The notes under the pieces: model-generated
What the model was told of the DNA's origin: nothing
What the model saw: only the letters and a program-made list of their open reading frames with translations
The model's database searches: none
Shown here: positions 1-11,995 of the stretch, in pieces
How the letters are laid out: each line of letters opens with the position of its first letter
Position numbering within the stretch: position 1 is the first letter of the stretch
Position numbers and translations under genes: made by a program
Origin: Epiperipatus broadwayi
Taxonomy: Eukaryota; Onychophora; Udeonychophora; Euonychophora; Peripatidae
Assembly (NCBI GenBank): GCA_028023455.1
Contig: JAQFVV010006231.1
Span: forward strand, 8,568,036 to 8,632,035
Direction of reading: 5' to 3'
DNA: 64,000 nucleotides

Positions 1-731
1 ATCATCAACATCACCACCATCTTTATTATTGTTGTTGTTATTTTTATTTGTTTAAAAAAATAATACAACTTTATCAAGATTTTTTAAAGCCATTAATTCT
101 TTTCATATTCATATGGAAATATTTCTGTTTTAAAAAAAGTTTTTACAATAATAACTTCATAATATTTATAATTAAATGTAAATTTACTTAAAACCAAATA
201 AAATTTTAGTTTATTCAGGAAAACTAATAAACTTAATTCAGTTATATTGCTATTGCTATTTATTATTTTTAAGATTTAAATTCTATTTGATTTAATTATA
301 AACTCCTAGCCTTTAAATAGTGGTATCAATTATTTTTTTGGATACTGATTTAATTTTATTACATATAATTTTTAACCACTATCACTCCTGCCTCTAAGAG
401 TTTAATCTAGTTTTTCTGATCCATAGTTTTTCTTTTCCAGTTATACTAATAGACTTTTCATTTCATCCATTTATTATTTAAATTGTATTGTTCTTTCAAT
501 TAATATTGCACTTTATTCAATATTAATTAAATTATTTTTTTTATTTGTTTAGTTTTTACAATATTCAAATTTTATTAAATAATGTCAATGTTTTAATTGT
601 TCAACGATTTTCTTCAAAAACCTAAAACAAAAATTTATACATTGTGTTATTAGTAAAACATTACTTAATTTTATATCTCTTTATTTATTTTATATATATA
701 TAATGTCCATTAATTAAAACAAAATTGTAAT
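1..731. other. AT-rich non-coding stretch, nothing recognised
   Basis: Low-complexity AT-rich DNA with no open frame, RNA gene or recognisable repeat; probably intron. Confidence 0.6.
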
Positions 732-1212
732 TATAATTGAAATAATAAATTTAACAGTTTACAAACTATTATAAACAATCCTTAAATCCGCAGAAGTATT
801 TTCGGTTAATTTCTTAAACCTGCCTCAACTGCCATTAAATTTTAAAAAAAGCAGAAGCAAACATCATCAATTCAAATCCCATGAATCTCGTATTTTAATA
901 TTAGCAGCTTGTCTGTTTATTAAATGCATTTTATTCCTATTTATAAAAATTGCCTCTTTAATTCTTTAAAGAGGCAATTTTTATAAATAGGATTAAAATG
1001 CATTTAATAAATAGACAAGCTGCTAATATTAAAATACAAGATTCATGGGATTTGAATTGATGACGTTTGCTTCTACTTTGTTTTTATTTGTTTTTTTTTT
1101 TTAATTTAATGGCGGTTGAGGCAGGTTTAAGAAATTAGCCAAAAGTACTTCTGCAGATTTAAGGATTGTTTATAATAGTTTGTAAATCTTTAAATTTATT
1201 ATTTCAATTATA
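732..1212. repeat. 481-bp foldback (near-perfect inverted repeat)
   Basis: Two arms of about 230-245 bp (732-960 and 966-1212) are reverse complements with scattered substitutions. They are separated by only 5 bp (attct) at 961-965. The arms share blocks such as a Pst-like CTGCAG/CCGCAG region and a run reading taaagaggca at the tip. No coding potential and no complete hammerhead core was found. It may be a non-autonomous foldback element or a template-switch product. A microsatellite (AT)n abuts the right end, and no target-site duplication is visible. Confidence 0.85.
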
Positions 1213-1484
1213 TATATATATATATATATCGAAAGCACTTCTATTAAATTATAATAGATAATTGTTTTTTAAATATTATTTACTGTATTAATTATTGTTT
1301 TGTTTTTGAAAAATTATATATCTATAATAGAACTGAATTTATATAAAATTAAATAATAATTTAATGGTAAACTAACATAAAACATAATTTTTCTGTTTGT
1401 GTCTTTGAAAAAGATTGTTGAACAATTGAAACATTGACTTATTTTAAAAAAAATGAATATTATAAAATTAAGAATAAATAGGAA

Positions 1485-1745
1485 ATAGTTTGTTCATTCG
1501 TTCATCTTATATGTGGCTCTTTATAGATCTCTTATAATTTCTTAGAATTTTATTTAAAATATAAAATATCCATTTACTGATATCTAACTCATTTTTATCT
1601 CTGCTTCTTAATTTCTTTGAGTGATGTCAATGATATTTATTGCCCTCTCATCTATATATTTTGCTTTTTATCTCTTCTTTATATAATTAGAATCCCAACA
1701 TATTTTATTTTGCTCTGTAATCTGAAATCTCTGCATTGCTTTTTT
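1485..1745 (-). pseudogene. LINE ORF2 C-terminal relic (RTE/craniofacial-like group)
   Basis: Read on the - strand with frame breaks, the conceptual peptide follows the post-RT tail common in RTE-like LINEs. It shows an AMQRF-like start, a VTDI-like block, a region corresponding to the usual KLKW...AGH segment, and an ILN.IP-like block. The closest match in this window is the copy at 46.19-46.59 kb, with a weaker one at 38.2 kb. The copy is 5'-truncated and heavily mutated, so no function is expected. Family assignment is inferred from motif order only. Confidence 0.5.
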
Positions 1746-2099
1746 ATTAATTATTTAAATTTCAGTTCATTTTTAATTTTTTAAAAAATTCTTATTCTTT
1801 TATATATATTATTTTGTATTAATTGAAAATTTATTGAATTGCTGCTTTTTTGTTCCAGATATTTTATGTAATAGTTTATAGTAAAATATGAGATTGAATG
1901 AAATCTATTAATATTTTTAAATGATTTGGAAGTGCTAGTGTAAATTCATTATTCAAGATATGGTATTTTCTGTGATTCTCTATAGATATAAAAGTTTGAG
2001 ATGAAAAAAGAATAGGAAAATTATTGGTGCTTTTGAATTGTGTGATCTGGAAAAGATTTTTGAAAATTTCATAGACAGAACAGAAATACTTGATCATAT

Positions 2100-3010
2100 T
2101 TTAGCTGATCTATCTCTTGAAACATAAATGACTAGACTAAAATTGTTATTTTCTATATAAAAGTTAAATTAATTCATTAAAGATGTAGTAGTATCAAAAA
2201 CAGGTTTATTCAACTATGTTTACCATAAAGAAAAAAATTATAAAATAACATTAAATTTGGCAATACATTTATAAACCATTAAATTACTTAATGTCCAATA
2301 TTAATAAGATTCCATGTGGAATTTGCTATTAGGTGAGGAGCTAACTTCAAATCTCTTTCTTTGATATCTTTTAATTTTTGTAAAAAAATTAATGTTGGAT
2401 CAGGTATAACAGACTTGAAGATTAGGAAGCATCTGACAAACCATAGACAGAAAGTGATGAAAGTTGCACTTCTTATAATTGCAAAATCCCCATAAGCAAA
2501 ACCTTTTATGAGTGTGTTGATAATTGGATGTTTTGGTGTATAAATTTTATTAATTAATATTCTACAGCCCTGAAGAGAGGAACAATCGTTGAAAATGTGA
2601 AATATGGTATCATCCTCCCTATGGCAGAGTGAGCAAACAGGGTCCAAAGATGAAAAACCTCTATACATCACAAGAAAGTGGCTTGTTGGAAGGGCATTGA
2701 GATTTAGCTTTAGCAGAAAGTCCAAATATTTTGGCTCTAGATTACATCTTTTATATTTCTTTATAATGGCAAAGTTTGTACAGGTGAGAATGCTATGATC
2801 TGGGATAATTGTTGAAAAAAAAAGAAGATAGGCATCCCAATAACGAAGTTTCATTGGTTTTATTTGAGTAAAAGATGTGAGAATTTTTGCAATGTCAATT
2901 AAGACTTGTGTCAGCCAACCATCATTAATTGGAGGTGGAGCATCTGTAGGATGAATAGATAGAAAAGGTGAGTCATTAAAGATGTATAATGCCTGATATG
3001 TTAATAGTGA
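2100..3010 (-). pseudogene. 5'-truncated LINE ORF2 C-terminus with CCHC-type zinc motif
   Basis: An open frame runs on the - strand from about 3010 to 2288. The longest Met-initiated part is 188 residues (2854-2288), and the same frame stays open upstream of that Met. It carries C-x2-C-x7-H-x4-C (around residues 81-98 of the Met-initiated part), the nucleic-acid-binding knuckle after the RT of many non-LTR retrotransposons, after a stretch typical of the linker following RT. There is no RT core here, so this is a 5'-truncated copy. The frame has stayed open for over 700 bp, so the insertion is younger than most LINE relics nearby. It is not the same family as the 25-31 kb LINE. Confidence 0.75.
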
Positions 3011-3165
3011 AAAAAGAACTAATGAAAACAGATGAAGTCAATAGATTCTCTAAATAAACACAATCTAATGAATTGACTTTGAATAGTCCAAAAAACCATA
3101 GAAATAATAATCATTATTGAGAAATGTTACTCAAATGGTAAGATGACATTGATTTAATAGCATAA

Positions 3166-3169
<4 letters not shown>

Positions 3170-3223
<54 letters not shown>
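3170..3223. repeat. (TA)n microsatellite
   Basis: About 27 uninterrupted TA units. Confidence 0.98.
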
Positions 3224-3226
<3 letters not shown>

Positions 3227-4484
3227 AACAATCAACTAAAAATGTTTCAAATTAACTTGATTGATATAATTAAATGATTATCTTAAAATTACTAATAATT
3301 ATTTATTCTCATTATTTAACACTTGGATGTTTTATATTACTTCTTTCTTTTTTTTTTTACTGATGATTTCTAAAACAGAAATAAAAATCTTTTTTTATTA
3401 CAAAACTTTTGTTAATATATATACTAAAGAACATAAAATGAATTTTGATTTTAGAATGCAGGTGGAATATTTAATAGCAAATGCTAGTTGTTGTTTTTTT
3501 TTTAATAAAGCACCTACCTAATAAAATTTGTTCTGATTTATATATTAAAATAAACTTAAAATGGCTCTGATAAAGTCTAAACATTTTTTAAAAATAAAAC
3601 ATTCACTTCATAAAGTTTGTTAGGATTAAATATATTACAATAAAATCCATTACAATTTGTTTTTAAAAAACTTACAAAGCCCAATTTTGATGGCTGTTGT
3701 TTGATTTCTTATGATGGCAAGAATTAATTCATTTATAAGTAATAAAATGTCAGATTCTATGTGTCCAAAATAGATTAGCAGTTGCCAGCTTTTTCTACTC
3801 ACTCAGCATAATGAAGGTTTGATGTTGCTTGAATAAAGTGAGAATCCAGAATGATTGCTGTAAGAAAATTGACTCTATATAATTTTTACTTCTTCCTGTT
3901 TTTGAATATCCTGATCCCATTTTCCAACATGTTTGATCATGTTTTTATTTTAATTATAAAATTTTAAAAACATTTTAATTGATTAATTTGAAAAATGCTT
4001 TAATTGCCAAATTTTTTCTTGTTTTTGAATCTCTTAACTAAATAAGCTTAATCAGTTTTTTAATCTCATTTTTAATTGAGTTGCTTTGCAATTTATTCTT
4101 TGATAAAAGAAAGATTTGATATATTTTACCAGTTTCTCTTAAATTATTATTTTAAAATAACTATTATAACTCTTCTACATTATTTAATATGACAAATAAT
4201 AATTAATTTTAACATAAATTTAATATTTTATTATAAATAATTTGTTCTACTGATTATTATTATATTATCTAATAAACAATTTTTTTAACTTTGGAATATT
4301 ATATTTATTAATATCACCACAATTCCTAAAATCACCTTTCTACCATGTGGAAGACCACATAGATGACACTGAAATAAATGACATTATTCATTTTAATAAA
4401 TATATATTATTGTTTGAAAATTAAGGATATATTCTTTGTATATATATATAATGTGATTTAAGATAAAAATGTAATATATGATTT
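3224..4484. other. AT-rich non-coding stretch, nothing recognised
   Basis: Only short chance ORFs and homopolymer runs. No repeat unit, RNA gene or exon could be supported. Confidence 0.55.
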
Positions 4485-4725
4485 AATAAGAATGGGTGAA
4501 TGAATATTCAGTATCTGTGATATGAAATAAAATTGGTAAATGAGTATCTGGTATTCAATTTTCAATATAAAATAGAATGAATGAAAGAATTTCCAATATT
4601 AAATATAAGAATAATATGAGAAAAATTTCTGAATAGATATTTGGTATTAAAATATATATAAAATAAATGATTAAAATAAATACCTTATACTAAATATTAA
4701 AATAAATATTTACTAAAAGTTAAAT
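4485..4725. repeat. Degenerate tandem repeat, about 50-60 bp period
   Basis: Blocks such as gaatgaatattcagtat, aatgagtatctggtatt, gaatttccaatattaaa and gatatttggtattaaaa recur in order with AT-rich spacers. The pattern resembles an old minisatellite. The period is approximate because copies have drifted. Confidence 0.5.
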
Positions 4726-5032
4726 GGAAAATATCATTTGTTTAATCTTTTGTTGTGACCTAATTATTCACAAATAACAAAGGACTAGTGTTTCAATTAA
4801 ATTTGTAATTAAGTTATAGCAATGTATAGTATGTAAATCACATTATTGTCTTACTATATATATTTGAATACAAGTATATATATATGAAAAACAAAAACAA
4901 GTTATAATCACGTTAACTTGCTGTCACTTATATTTATGATCAATAGATGGCGTTTTACCAAAGACACCGACCAAGCGTACGTTTGTTTACATAAACGACA
5001 AAAGAGTCAGAATTCACTATCTCTTTCATTTT

Positions 5033-5093
5033 GCCCACCCTCACAGATCAACTGATTTCAAGCTAATTTGCTATCATCAGTGAAGGATAGAGC
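5033..5093 (-). ncRNA. Hammerhead ribozyme, F2 left arm
   Basis: On the - strand the core CTGATGA (5080-5074) is followed by stem II AGC/GCT, then GAA, then the self-complementary stem III ATCAGTTGAT and a C at the cleavage position (complement of 5046). Stem I strands are CCTTCA and TGAGGG, with an outer GCTC/GGGC helix. Two extra bases (TG) between the cleavage C and the stem I strand, absent from the right arm, probably weaken it. The 10.1-11.1 pair is U.U. Confidence 0.7.
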
Positions 5094-5453
5094 TAGAAAC
5101 TAGATCTAAACACTGACTCCAAGTGTTTATGCAAAAAGTTTCTATCAGTTTGCAAGCATGAAATTTTTCAGACCGGTAAAGTCTTCAAACTCAGCCTAAC
5201 AAGCCAGATAGCTATATGGGTCTGATCTCAGTTCAGTTTCACCACATAGTCAAAGCCTCTGCAATATATGTCATTGTAAAAATCTTTAAATGTACATTTA
5301 TGTGGTGAAACTGAACTGAGATCAGACCCATATAGCTATTTGGCTTGTTAGGCTGAGTTTGAAGACTTTATCAGTCTGAAAAATTTCATGCTTGCAAACT
5401 GATAGAAACTTTTTGCATAAACACTTGGAGTCAGTGTTTAGATCTAGTTTCTA

Positions 5454-5512
5454 GCTCTATCCTTCACTGATGATAGCAAATTAGCTTGAAATCAGCTGAT
5501 CTGAGGGTGGGC
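5454..5512 (+). ncRNA. Hammerhead ribozyme, F2 right arm
   Basis: Complete type I layout. Outer stem I is GCTC (5454-5457) with GGGC (5509-5512), with an internal loop. Inner stem I is CCTTCA (5461-5466) with TGAGGG (5502-5507). The core CTGATGA is at 5467-5473. Stem II is AGC (5475-5477) with GCT (5484-5486). GAA is at 5488-5490. Stem III is ATC/GAT in the self-complementary 5491-5500, and C5501 is the cleavage base. Predicted scission lies between 5501 and 5502. The usual G-C closing stem II next to the core is replaced by U.U, so activity may be reduced. Confidence 0.8.
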
Positions 5513-5604
5513 AAAATGAAAGAGATAGTGAATTCTGACTCTTTTCTCATTTATGTAAACAAATGTACACTTGGTCGGTGTTTTTGGTAAAATGCCATCT
5601 ATTG

Positions 5605-8600
5605 AATATATATATATATACTTGGAATTTAGAGTTTCTATAGAAGATTTGAACATAGACTTTCCCTTCAGTTATCCATTCTATCTCATGCAATCATTAT
5701 ACATGACCACCCATCATCAGACTTTTAATGATATGGATGGCTGAAGAGTTGGAGGAAGTAGTAGATTGAAGCCTGTACATTAAGATTTGAAGATTTGCTA
5801 TCTTAATATAAACCGAGCACTGATTATATATATATGTAAGGGAAATGGTGATCTGAACCAACTGATAAGTGCTGACTCAGCATGTGTATCAGTTGAATGA
5901 GATAGGTTGGATATCTGACAGAAGCTTGAAAGTCTGTGTTTAAATTCCCTATAATTACCTTTAGTAAAATTAAGATTTTGGACAGTATTTTATTGAGTTT
6001 AAATAATTTAAATGTTGTCAATGTTTCGTATGCAAATACAACATTAATTAGAGAATTTAACAAATATAGATAATTTCATGTAATAACCCTCTTTTTTTTT
6101 TTAATTTTCTGCTAAGCTTATAGCTTTTATCAGAGATCTGTAAATTTTATAATATTATATAAACTATGTTGTGTTACAAGACATCATATCATAAAATATT
6201 TATAGATCTGCGATAAGTCTAAAATCTCATTTGAAACAGAAGAAAAGAAGATAAAATTGCTTGAAAAAATACAAAAAAAAAAAAAGAGAAATATTCTTTT
6301 ATCAAGTTGAGAAATAAAGAGATAATGAAAACATTGTATTGAATGTAGATAATTTTATTCAATGTTTGGAGTAACTAGTAGAAAAGACTTTTTTTTTTTA
6401 AGTCAAAAAATAATGATTTTGGGCATTAATTCTTACCAAAATTTTCTATACTCCCTTACATATATTCCATCAGATTATATTCATTTTATTACAATTATTT
6501 ACTAATGTAATGAGCATGTAAATAATTTTATGGCTTATCAAATATATAACATTAAGAATATAAATTAATTTTATGAAACATGTTTTATCTGACAAAACAG
6601 ATTGGTATTGATAAAAGATTTAGAGTTTTATTTAAAAATGATTTTTTGGAGATCTGGTTTGTAAAATTATTTTGATAATGTATGTGGACTTGTTTGTTCC
6701 ATGAAATAGATTTATATATATGTAAATAATAGCTTTATTGTTTCCATGGCTATTTAATTTCAAATCCTTGCATAAATAACTAAGTATACGTATAATATTA
6801 AATTATATATATAACCTTTTTAATATATGTACACATTTCTATGACAGTATTTAAATTAAAAATTATGTATATAAAAGAATAACAAAAATAATTTAAAAAA
6901 TAGAATAATGCAGTTATCAAAAAGTTAGAACAATAATGTATAAAATAAAAAGACAATCATATGACTAATTTATATGCAAGACGAGAAGGAAAAGCTGACT
7001 GAGAGATGATTCATGGTGCATATAGACCCATGTGTAAAATTTCTTAATATACTATGAATTGAAATTATGAGTGATGAGTTTATAGATAAGACGCAGGGAG
7101 ATTTATGTTTGTATATATATATATATTTCTATAAGAGCTCACATATAATTTTGGATTTAGGCATCAAACTAATGAATTTTATTATTACTTATATTGTTTA
7201 TTAATCCAACAATATTATATTTCTTATTATTATTGTTGCTAACCTTAAAATAAGCCTTGGACTAGTAGATACATTACAATTGATATCTACTTTTTTAAAA
7301 AAGTTTAACTATTTTCTACACAATATTTTCTCTGAACTGAATCAAATGTTTGAGGTTTTGCTATTACAATGCATTTTTTTTTTAAAAAACCCATTAAACT
7401 TGAGTTTATTTCATTCTTATTCCCTTTATTTTACAAAAAATAATATTTGCCCCATGTTGTCATTTTTACAATATGTTTATTTCTTGCTTTCTACAAATCT
7501 TAATAAACATAATTATTTTAAAAACTTTTAATAACTGACACTTTAAGACATTTTATGTTTGCCATTGATTAAAGTCATCCATTCAAGTCAGCCAAATAAA
7601 CTCTTCATGGTAGTTATAACTTTTATGTTTTACAAAAAAGGTTAAGTAATTTTTGGGAAAAAGAAATAATTTTATTTACAAATATGTTTATTTATATATA
7701 AGAACACACAATTAATGTCAATGGTCAAAATTAAATTATACACGCTTAAAAACAAATAGGAAAATCTTTCATTAATACAGTGAATGAATAATTGATTTAA
7801 ACATGACTCATCCTATGTAGTTTAGTACAGAAATTAAAAAAGCACATTCAACAAATAAAAGATTCTGCATTTGGAATTCAATTTGTTAAGTATTTAAGGA
7901 GTTATTATCATATACCAATATGTCTTAGTAAAAAAGTGACTGGTTCTCTCCCCAAGCTTCCTGCCATATTATCTCTAAATCATTGCATGTGTCATATATA
8001 ATTACATGGTTAAGCTATTCACCACAAGAATTTTTGGCACTAATGTGCCTGAAACAATAAGAAATGTGACAATGTGATTCATATCATAATCCACAATGGA
8101 ACAAAGCACTAACAATAGACTTATTTTAAAATGTGCAAAATTGCAGTTGAAATGTTTGCAATGATTTAAAATGTGTGTGGCAGTAGATCACAAGATGCAA
8201 TGATTTTTTCAAATGGTTTGCAAGATTTTATGATGGCAATAGAACATTGTAAATGATTCACAAAATTATAAAACATACTGTCACATTTAAAGCCATAACT
8301 CATGATCCAAATATGCTAGCATTTTAAAAATTTTGTGGCAAATACTAAGCTATGTCACTACATAACATGTTGATTCATAAATAGTATGGTACCACTTAGA
8401 GAGAGAACTAATGAACTTTGTGTTGGAATATACTGTGTGTATATATAATGCATAAGATTTTATTTTTAAATTTAAGCTATAACAATTATTACATTAAAAT
8501 ATTATATTCTCATATAGTAGTTTATGAAATAGTTTCACAGATGTTTATCATATAGATATACTTAATAAGAAACATAAAAACATAAATGACCCCCAGGATA

Positions 8601-8696
8601 AATTTCATGCTGAACCAATATTCATAAGTTGGCCCAGATCACAATCTCTTATAGGCAACTTTGTCATTGTTCATTATTTATTAAGAATAAATTGTT
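5605..8696. other. AT-rich non-coding stretch, nothing recognised
   Basis: Contains (TA)n runs (for example 5608-5621 and 7113-7126) and chance ORFs without recognisable protein similarity or splice context. Probably intron. Confidence 0.55.
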
Positions 8697-8900
8697 ACAT
8701 TTTAATTTACAAGTGGCGAACTTACTCTATCCACAATTTTGACATGAAACGACCCTGATAAATGTTTCAATGAATATCACTAATCATTTATTAAATTAAA
8801 AATAATCTCTAACTCATAATAAAGTGAGAAATTTGACATCTATACCAGAATAATTTAATTTTTTTTAATTTAAATTATAACATATATAAATTAAATGAGG
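8697..8900. repeat. Dispersed repeat R1, copy 1
   Basis: This block aligns with 39,895-40,100. Shared landmarks in the same order include acattttta/acatttta, cttactctatccacaattttgacat versus its diverged partner, gataaat, actaatcattt, tctcta and a long T run followed by AATTTAAA. Same orientation. No coding potential; an unidentified interspersed repeat. Confidence 0.6.
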
Positions 8901-9335
8901 ATAGGGAATCTATATATAATGACATTAAAATAAGTACATAGTTTTTTGCAAAATTTCATTTGTTCATTTTGTTATAAAATCTTTACAGAAAGTGTCTTAT
9001 TGATTGATGCAATCAAAAATATTACATGAAATGCCATGAAAAACAATCCCAGATAATAAGTTTTAAATTACATCTTTGCTCTGCACAGCTTAGAGCAATA
9101 AAAAAGTGACATCAAGAGTTAAGAATCTTTGGTTACAGCCCAACTGTGGTGCTCAAGAATTACATAATGAACCATTTGGTTTTTGGTCCTCTGTGGTTTA
9201 GCACAGGTGTAAAATTATGAAATTAGCACTAAAAATTCCACAATTATATTTAGCTGAGTAAAATAAATATATAAAAAAATTGACTTAGTTTAACTGAATG
9301 AAAATATTGAGTACTCAATTTGGCACTCAAGTTCT

Positions 9336-9473
9336 TAATAACATACAATCTTCCAAGAAAATTATCATATGATAATTATTATCTTAATCAAAGTTCTCAA
9401 ATACCATACAATTTTTCAAGAAATTTATCATGTGATAATTACTATCTTAATCTTTGACAAAATTATTGACAAA
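9336..9473. repeat. Two-copy tandem duplication, about 69 bp
   Basis: Two adjacent diverged units, each with ACATACAAT or ACCATACAAT, TTCAAGAAA, and a palindromic core ATTATCATATGATAAT (ATGTGATAAT in the second), ending TATCTTAATC. Confidence 0.75.
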
Positions 9474-9815
9474 ATGTTTTCATATTTTATCCTCAGAGTT
9501 TAAATCAATGTCTGTTTGATAAGTTTTTATTTTATGAAATTTTATGAAATAAATTATTGTTAAATTATGAGCTTTTTATACATCCTTTTTTCTATTTAGT
9601 AGTTTTTTATAAACTAACTATATTATTTGTTTTTAGATCATTCAAGAAATATATTTTTCCTTTATATCATAATTTAACTAAAAGAGGAGGTGGGAAGGTT
9701 CCATTCAACAACAGTAACCTAGTTTTTACTAATGTTATGTATGGTGAAAGTAAACTAAGTTAAATTTTTAAGCATTTATAATCAGCAGTAACATAAAAAA
9801 TAAAAAATAACTTTC

Positions 9816-9886
9816 ACATAATAATTATATATCATTCACAATATATATATATATATATATATGTGAATGATATATAATTATTATGT
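9816..9886. repeat. 25-bp perfect inverted repeat around (AT)n
   Basis: The arms at 9816-9840 and 9862-9886 are exact reverse complements and flank about 21 bp of alternating AT. Another (AT)n follows at 9887-9907. A strong cruciform candidate next to the end of the gypsy-2 LTR. Confidence 0.9.
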
Positions 9887-9904
9887 ATATATATATATAT
9901 ATAT

Positions 9905-10129
9905 ATAAGATTCAACAAGAATGTGTCTTTCTTCAAACATTGCATTGATTCTTGAGCATCCAGACAACCATATCTACAGGTCAAAGATAACCCCTGAAGG
10001 AAATATGCTAATTCACCTCTTTTTTTCACTACTTTGTTTTTTTATGTACATTGCTCAATGATAGCCATTTCCTGTTCATGGAATCCAAATGATGTGGTCT
10101 TTTATTTAGGGATGTACAGGAATAAGTCA
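9905..10129 (-). repeat. gypsy-2 3' LTR (truncated by microsatellite)
   Basis: Aligns over about 220 bp with 19,168-19,416. Shared blocks are CAACAAGAATGT, ATTCTTGAG.ATCCAGACAAC, AATTCAC, GATAGYCATTT and ATCYAAATGATGT. On the - strand it starts TGACTTATTCC. The downstream end is lost in (AT)n DNA. Confidence 0.75.
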
Positions 10130-11285
10130 TGACCTTCATTCCACTCAGGGTGAAATAAATAATTTATTTCATTATATATTACTCTAATAGATATTTTTGC
10201 AGTTTTTTATTTCTTTTTCTGGTGCTGTGATTGGTTATTTTCTCCAATTCTGGAATTGGAAGAACTTTGGTATGAGCTGAACCTTTACCACCCTCTGATG
10301 GTATTGATGTTGCTGATTCACTGCTTGGGATTTCTGATTGGCTAAGTTGACATGAAGTTGGTCCTTATTCCATTTATAAAGTTGATCTTTAGAAGTTTTC
10401 ACTACTACTAAGTGTTGAATCTTTCTAACCAAATCTAATCATAACTGTGGTCTGAATCAAGCTTTTGTCAGGATACATATAACATAAAACTTTGTACCAA
10501 TTCTGAAGTGACTATAATTTGTTGGGGGGGGGGGGTGATGATAAGTTAAGTTTGAGACTGGTTAATTTGGTTCTCAAATTATAATTCATTAACACTTCAT
10601 CTGGAATTCTGCCTAAATAGTGGATGTAGTTGTGTGCTGTATTAGCAGCAATCTAGCTATGTGTATATTTCTGTCACTTGCTGTTTCTTCCTGGAGATTT
10701 ATAAAATCTCTTGCATCAAATTTTCAGTTTGATCACTGGTCTTACTGTGAAATGGAAGTGTCAATAAATGACTGATTTCATTATTTGTGCAGAAATCCTT
10801 AAATTGGCTAGCTGCAAAATTATTCTATTATTAGTAACAATGGTCAAAGCAAATCCATGTGTTGCAAATAATTCTCAAAGAGCCAATCATAGTTGAGATG
10901 TTAAAGTTGGGTACATTAATTACTTCTAACCAATTTAGAACAGTAATCAACAATGATGAGAGATTTTTTATCTTCAAAGATCCAACATGAATTAAGTGGA
11001 TTTTTATTCAGAGCCCAACTTCTTAGAGCCAAGAGTTGTCCCTTATTTTAGTTGGCATAATTTGATTGATTTTGCATTGGTGGCACTGATTATCTGAAAT
11101 TCTATATCAGAATCTATATTAGACCACCTGACATAAGATCTAATCAGCAGTTTTGTTCTCATTATTCCATAGTGACTATTATTCAATTTGTGATCTATGG
11201 GAAATATCATTTGATTGGATAGCTCATTTCTTCTTTTCCAAAAAGCTTTTTTTTAGCAATTAATAATATAGTGTTTATATCTATA
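10130..11285 (-). pseudogene. gypsy-2 integrase and Pol C-terminal region
   Basis: Conceptual translation on the - strand with several frameshifts shows the N-terminal HHCC zinc region (a SHYGI-like block, then a C-x2-C near 11,090-11,070). The catalytic core follows with an aspartate-centred IVDYCSKWLEV-like strand near 10,960, an ATHGF block near 10,860 and a FKDF...TLPFHS block near 10,770. Last comes a C-terminal segment (10,432-10,235) with VVVKTSKD and a basic NKDQLHVN stretch like the tail of gypsy integrases. A G12 run at 10,524-10,535 lies inside. Stops and frameshifts throughout mean no activity. The upstream RNase H half lies beyond the Penelope-like insertion at 16.35 kb. Confidence 0.75.
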
Positions 11286-11550
11286 TAAAATTGTGGAAGG
11301 AATTATTCTTTATGAATGCACTAGAAAACTGATCTTCACTCTTCCATCAATAATTGTTTTAATAATACATGATGCACATATGGTTAGAGCTTATTCTTTA
11401 AATAAATCAACAATTATTAATCATGCATAAATTAAGACGAACTTATTATGATTCTGATTTTTAAACCTGCATATTACTTGCACAAGTTCAGTTTACATAT
11501 AACAGAGAAGAAAAAGTTTTTCATTTTTAACTACTTGTAACACTAAATCT
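11286..11550 (+). repeat. PLE terminal repeat, left copy
   Basis: Begins AAAATTGTGGAAGG. Its reverse complement aligns with 16,000-16,335 over about 250 bp, and its first 150 bp align directly with 15,716-15,870. About 70-80% similar by eye. Confidence 0.7.
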
Positions 11551-11639
11551 TATTAATTTGTATAAATGCAATAACAACTAAGTGGTTTTATTAGCAGCAT
11601 TGATCTCTCAAAATTCAAAAACAACATCTTACCAAAATA

Positions 11640-11995
11640 TTTGGTTCACACAGCTATACGAGATATGCATATGACATATTCATATGTGCTTTGGAGGATC
11701 ATATTAACAATCTACATTATATAGCTGGACTTTAAAATGAATGTGAAACTAATTCTAGTGAGAAGAGCCATCCATCCTAAGTCTAAAGTTCCATTTAGAC
11801 ACAAACTTACAGGCCTGAAGGATTTTTTACATAAAAACAAAAAGTTATGCAAGTACAAGCTGACAGAAAAATATCAGTCTTATATTAAGGATTTCACAGA
11901 CCTCAGATATAACTATAACAAACTAATAAAACAGTTAAAAAATTTATATATCAGTCTTATATTAAGGATTTAACAGATATTAATATTAACAAAAT
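11640..11995 (+). pseudogene. PLE reverse transcriptase C-terminal fragment (weak)
   Basis: Across frameshifts, a segment near 11,655-11,700 reads RYAYDIFI, compatible with an RT motif C (Y-x-D-D) in which the first Asp is lost. It is followed by a D/E-rich stretch. A 78-codon open frame (11,737-11,973) is lysine/tyrosine-rich and ends in an imperfect 33-bp duplication (TATCAGTCTTATATTAAGGA twice). Assignment rests mainly on the GIY-YIG remnant downstream and the terminal repeats. The upstream RT motifs are missing. Confidence 0.4.

Larger units (their letters stand above)
4941..5604. mobile_element. 664-bp palindromic element, family F2, hammerhead ribozyme in each arm
   Basis: The left arm (4941-5248) and right arm (about 5299-5604) are inverted copies with few differences around a loop of about 50 bp. 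The outer ends match as CAATAGATGG and its complement CCATCTATTG. Each arm contains one type I hammerhead ribozyme, described separately. A short block (ATATGGGTCTGA...CAGTTCAG) is shared with family F1 at 31-32 kb and 50-51 kb, so F1 and F2 look like distant relatives. No protein is encoded. Hammerheads in repeats of this kind are known from Penelope-like element termini and retrozymes; placing this repeat there is inference. No clear target duplication was seen. Confidence 0.85.

Noticed and set aside
1040-1075. TTGATGA in the 732-1212 foldback as a hammerhead core
   Set aside because: The first core base is wrong and no GAAA or cleavage block lies at the right distance.
3350-3385. CTGATGA near 3,360
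   Set aside because: No stem II and no GAAA-stem III-cleavage site; chance occurrence in AT-rich DNA.
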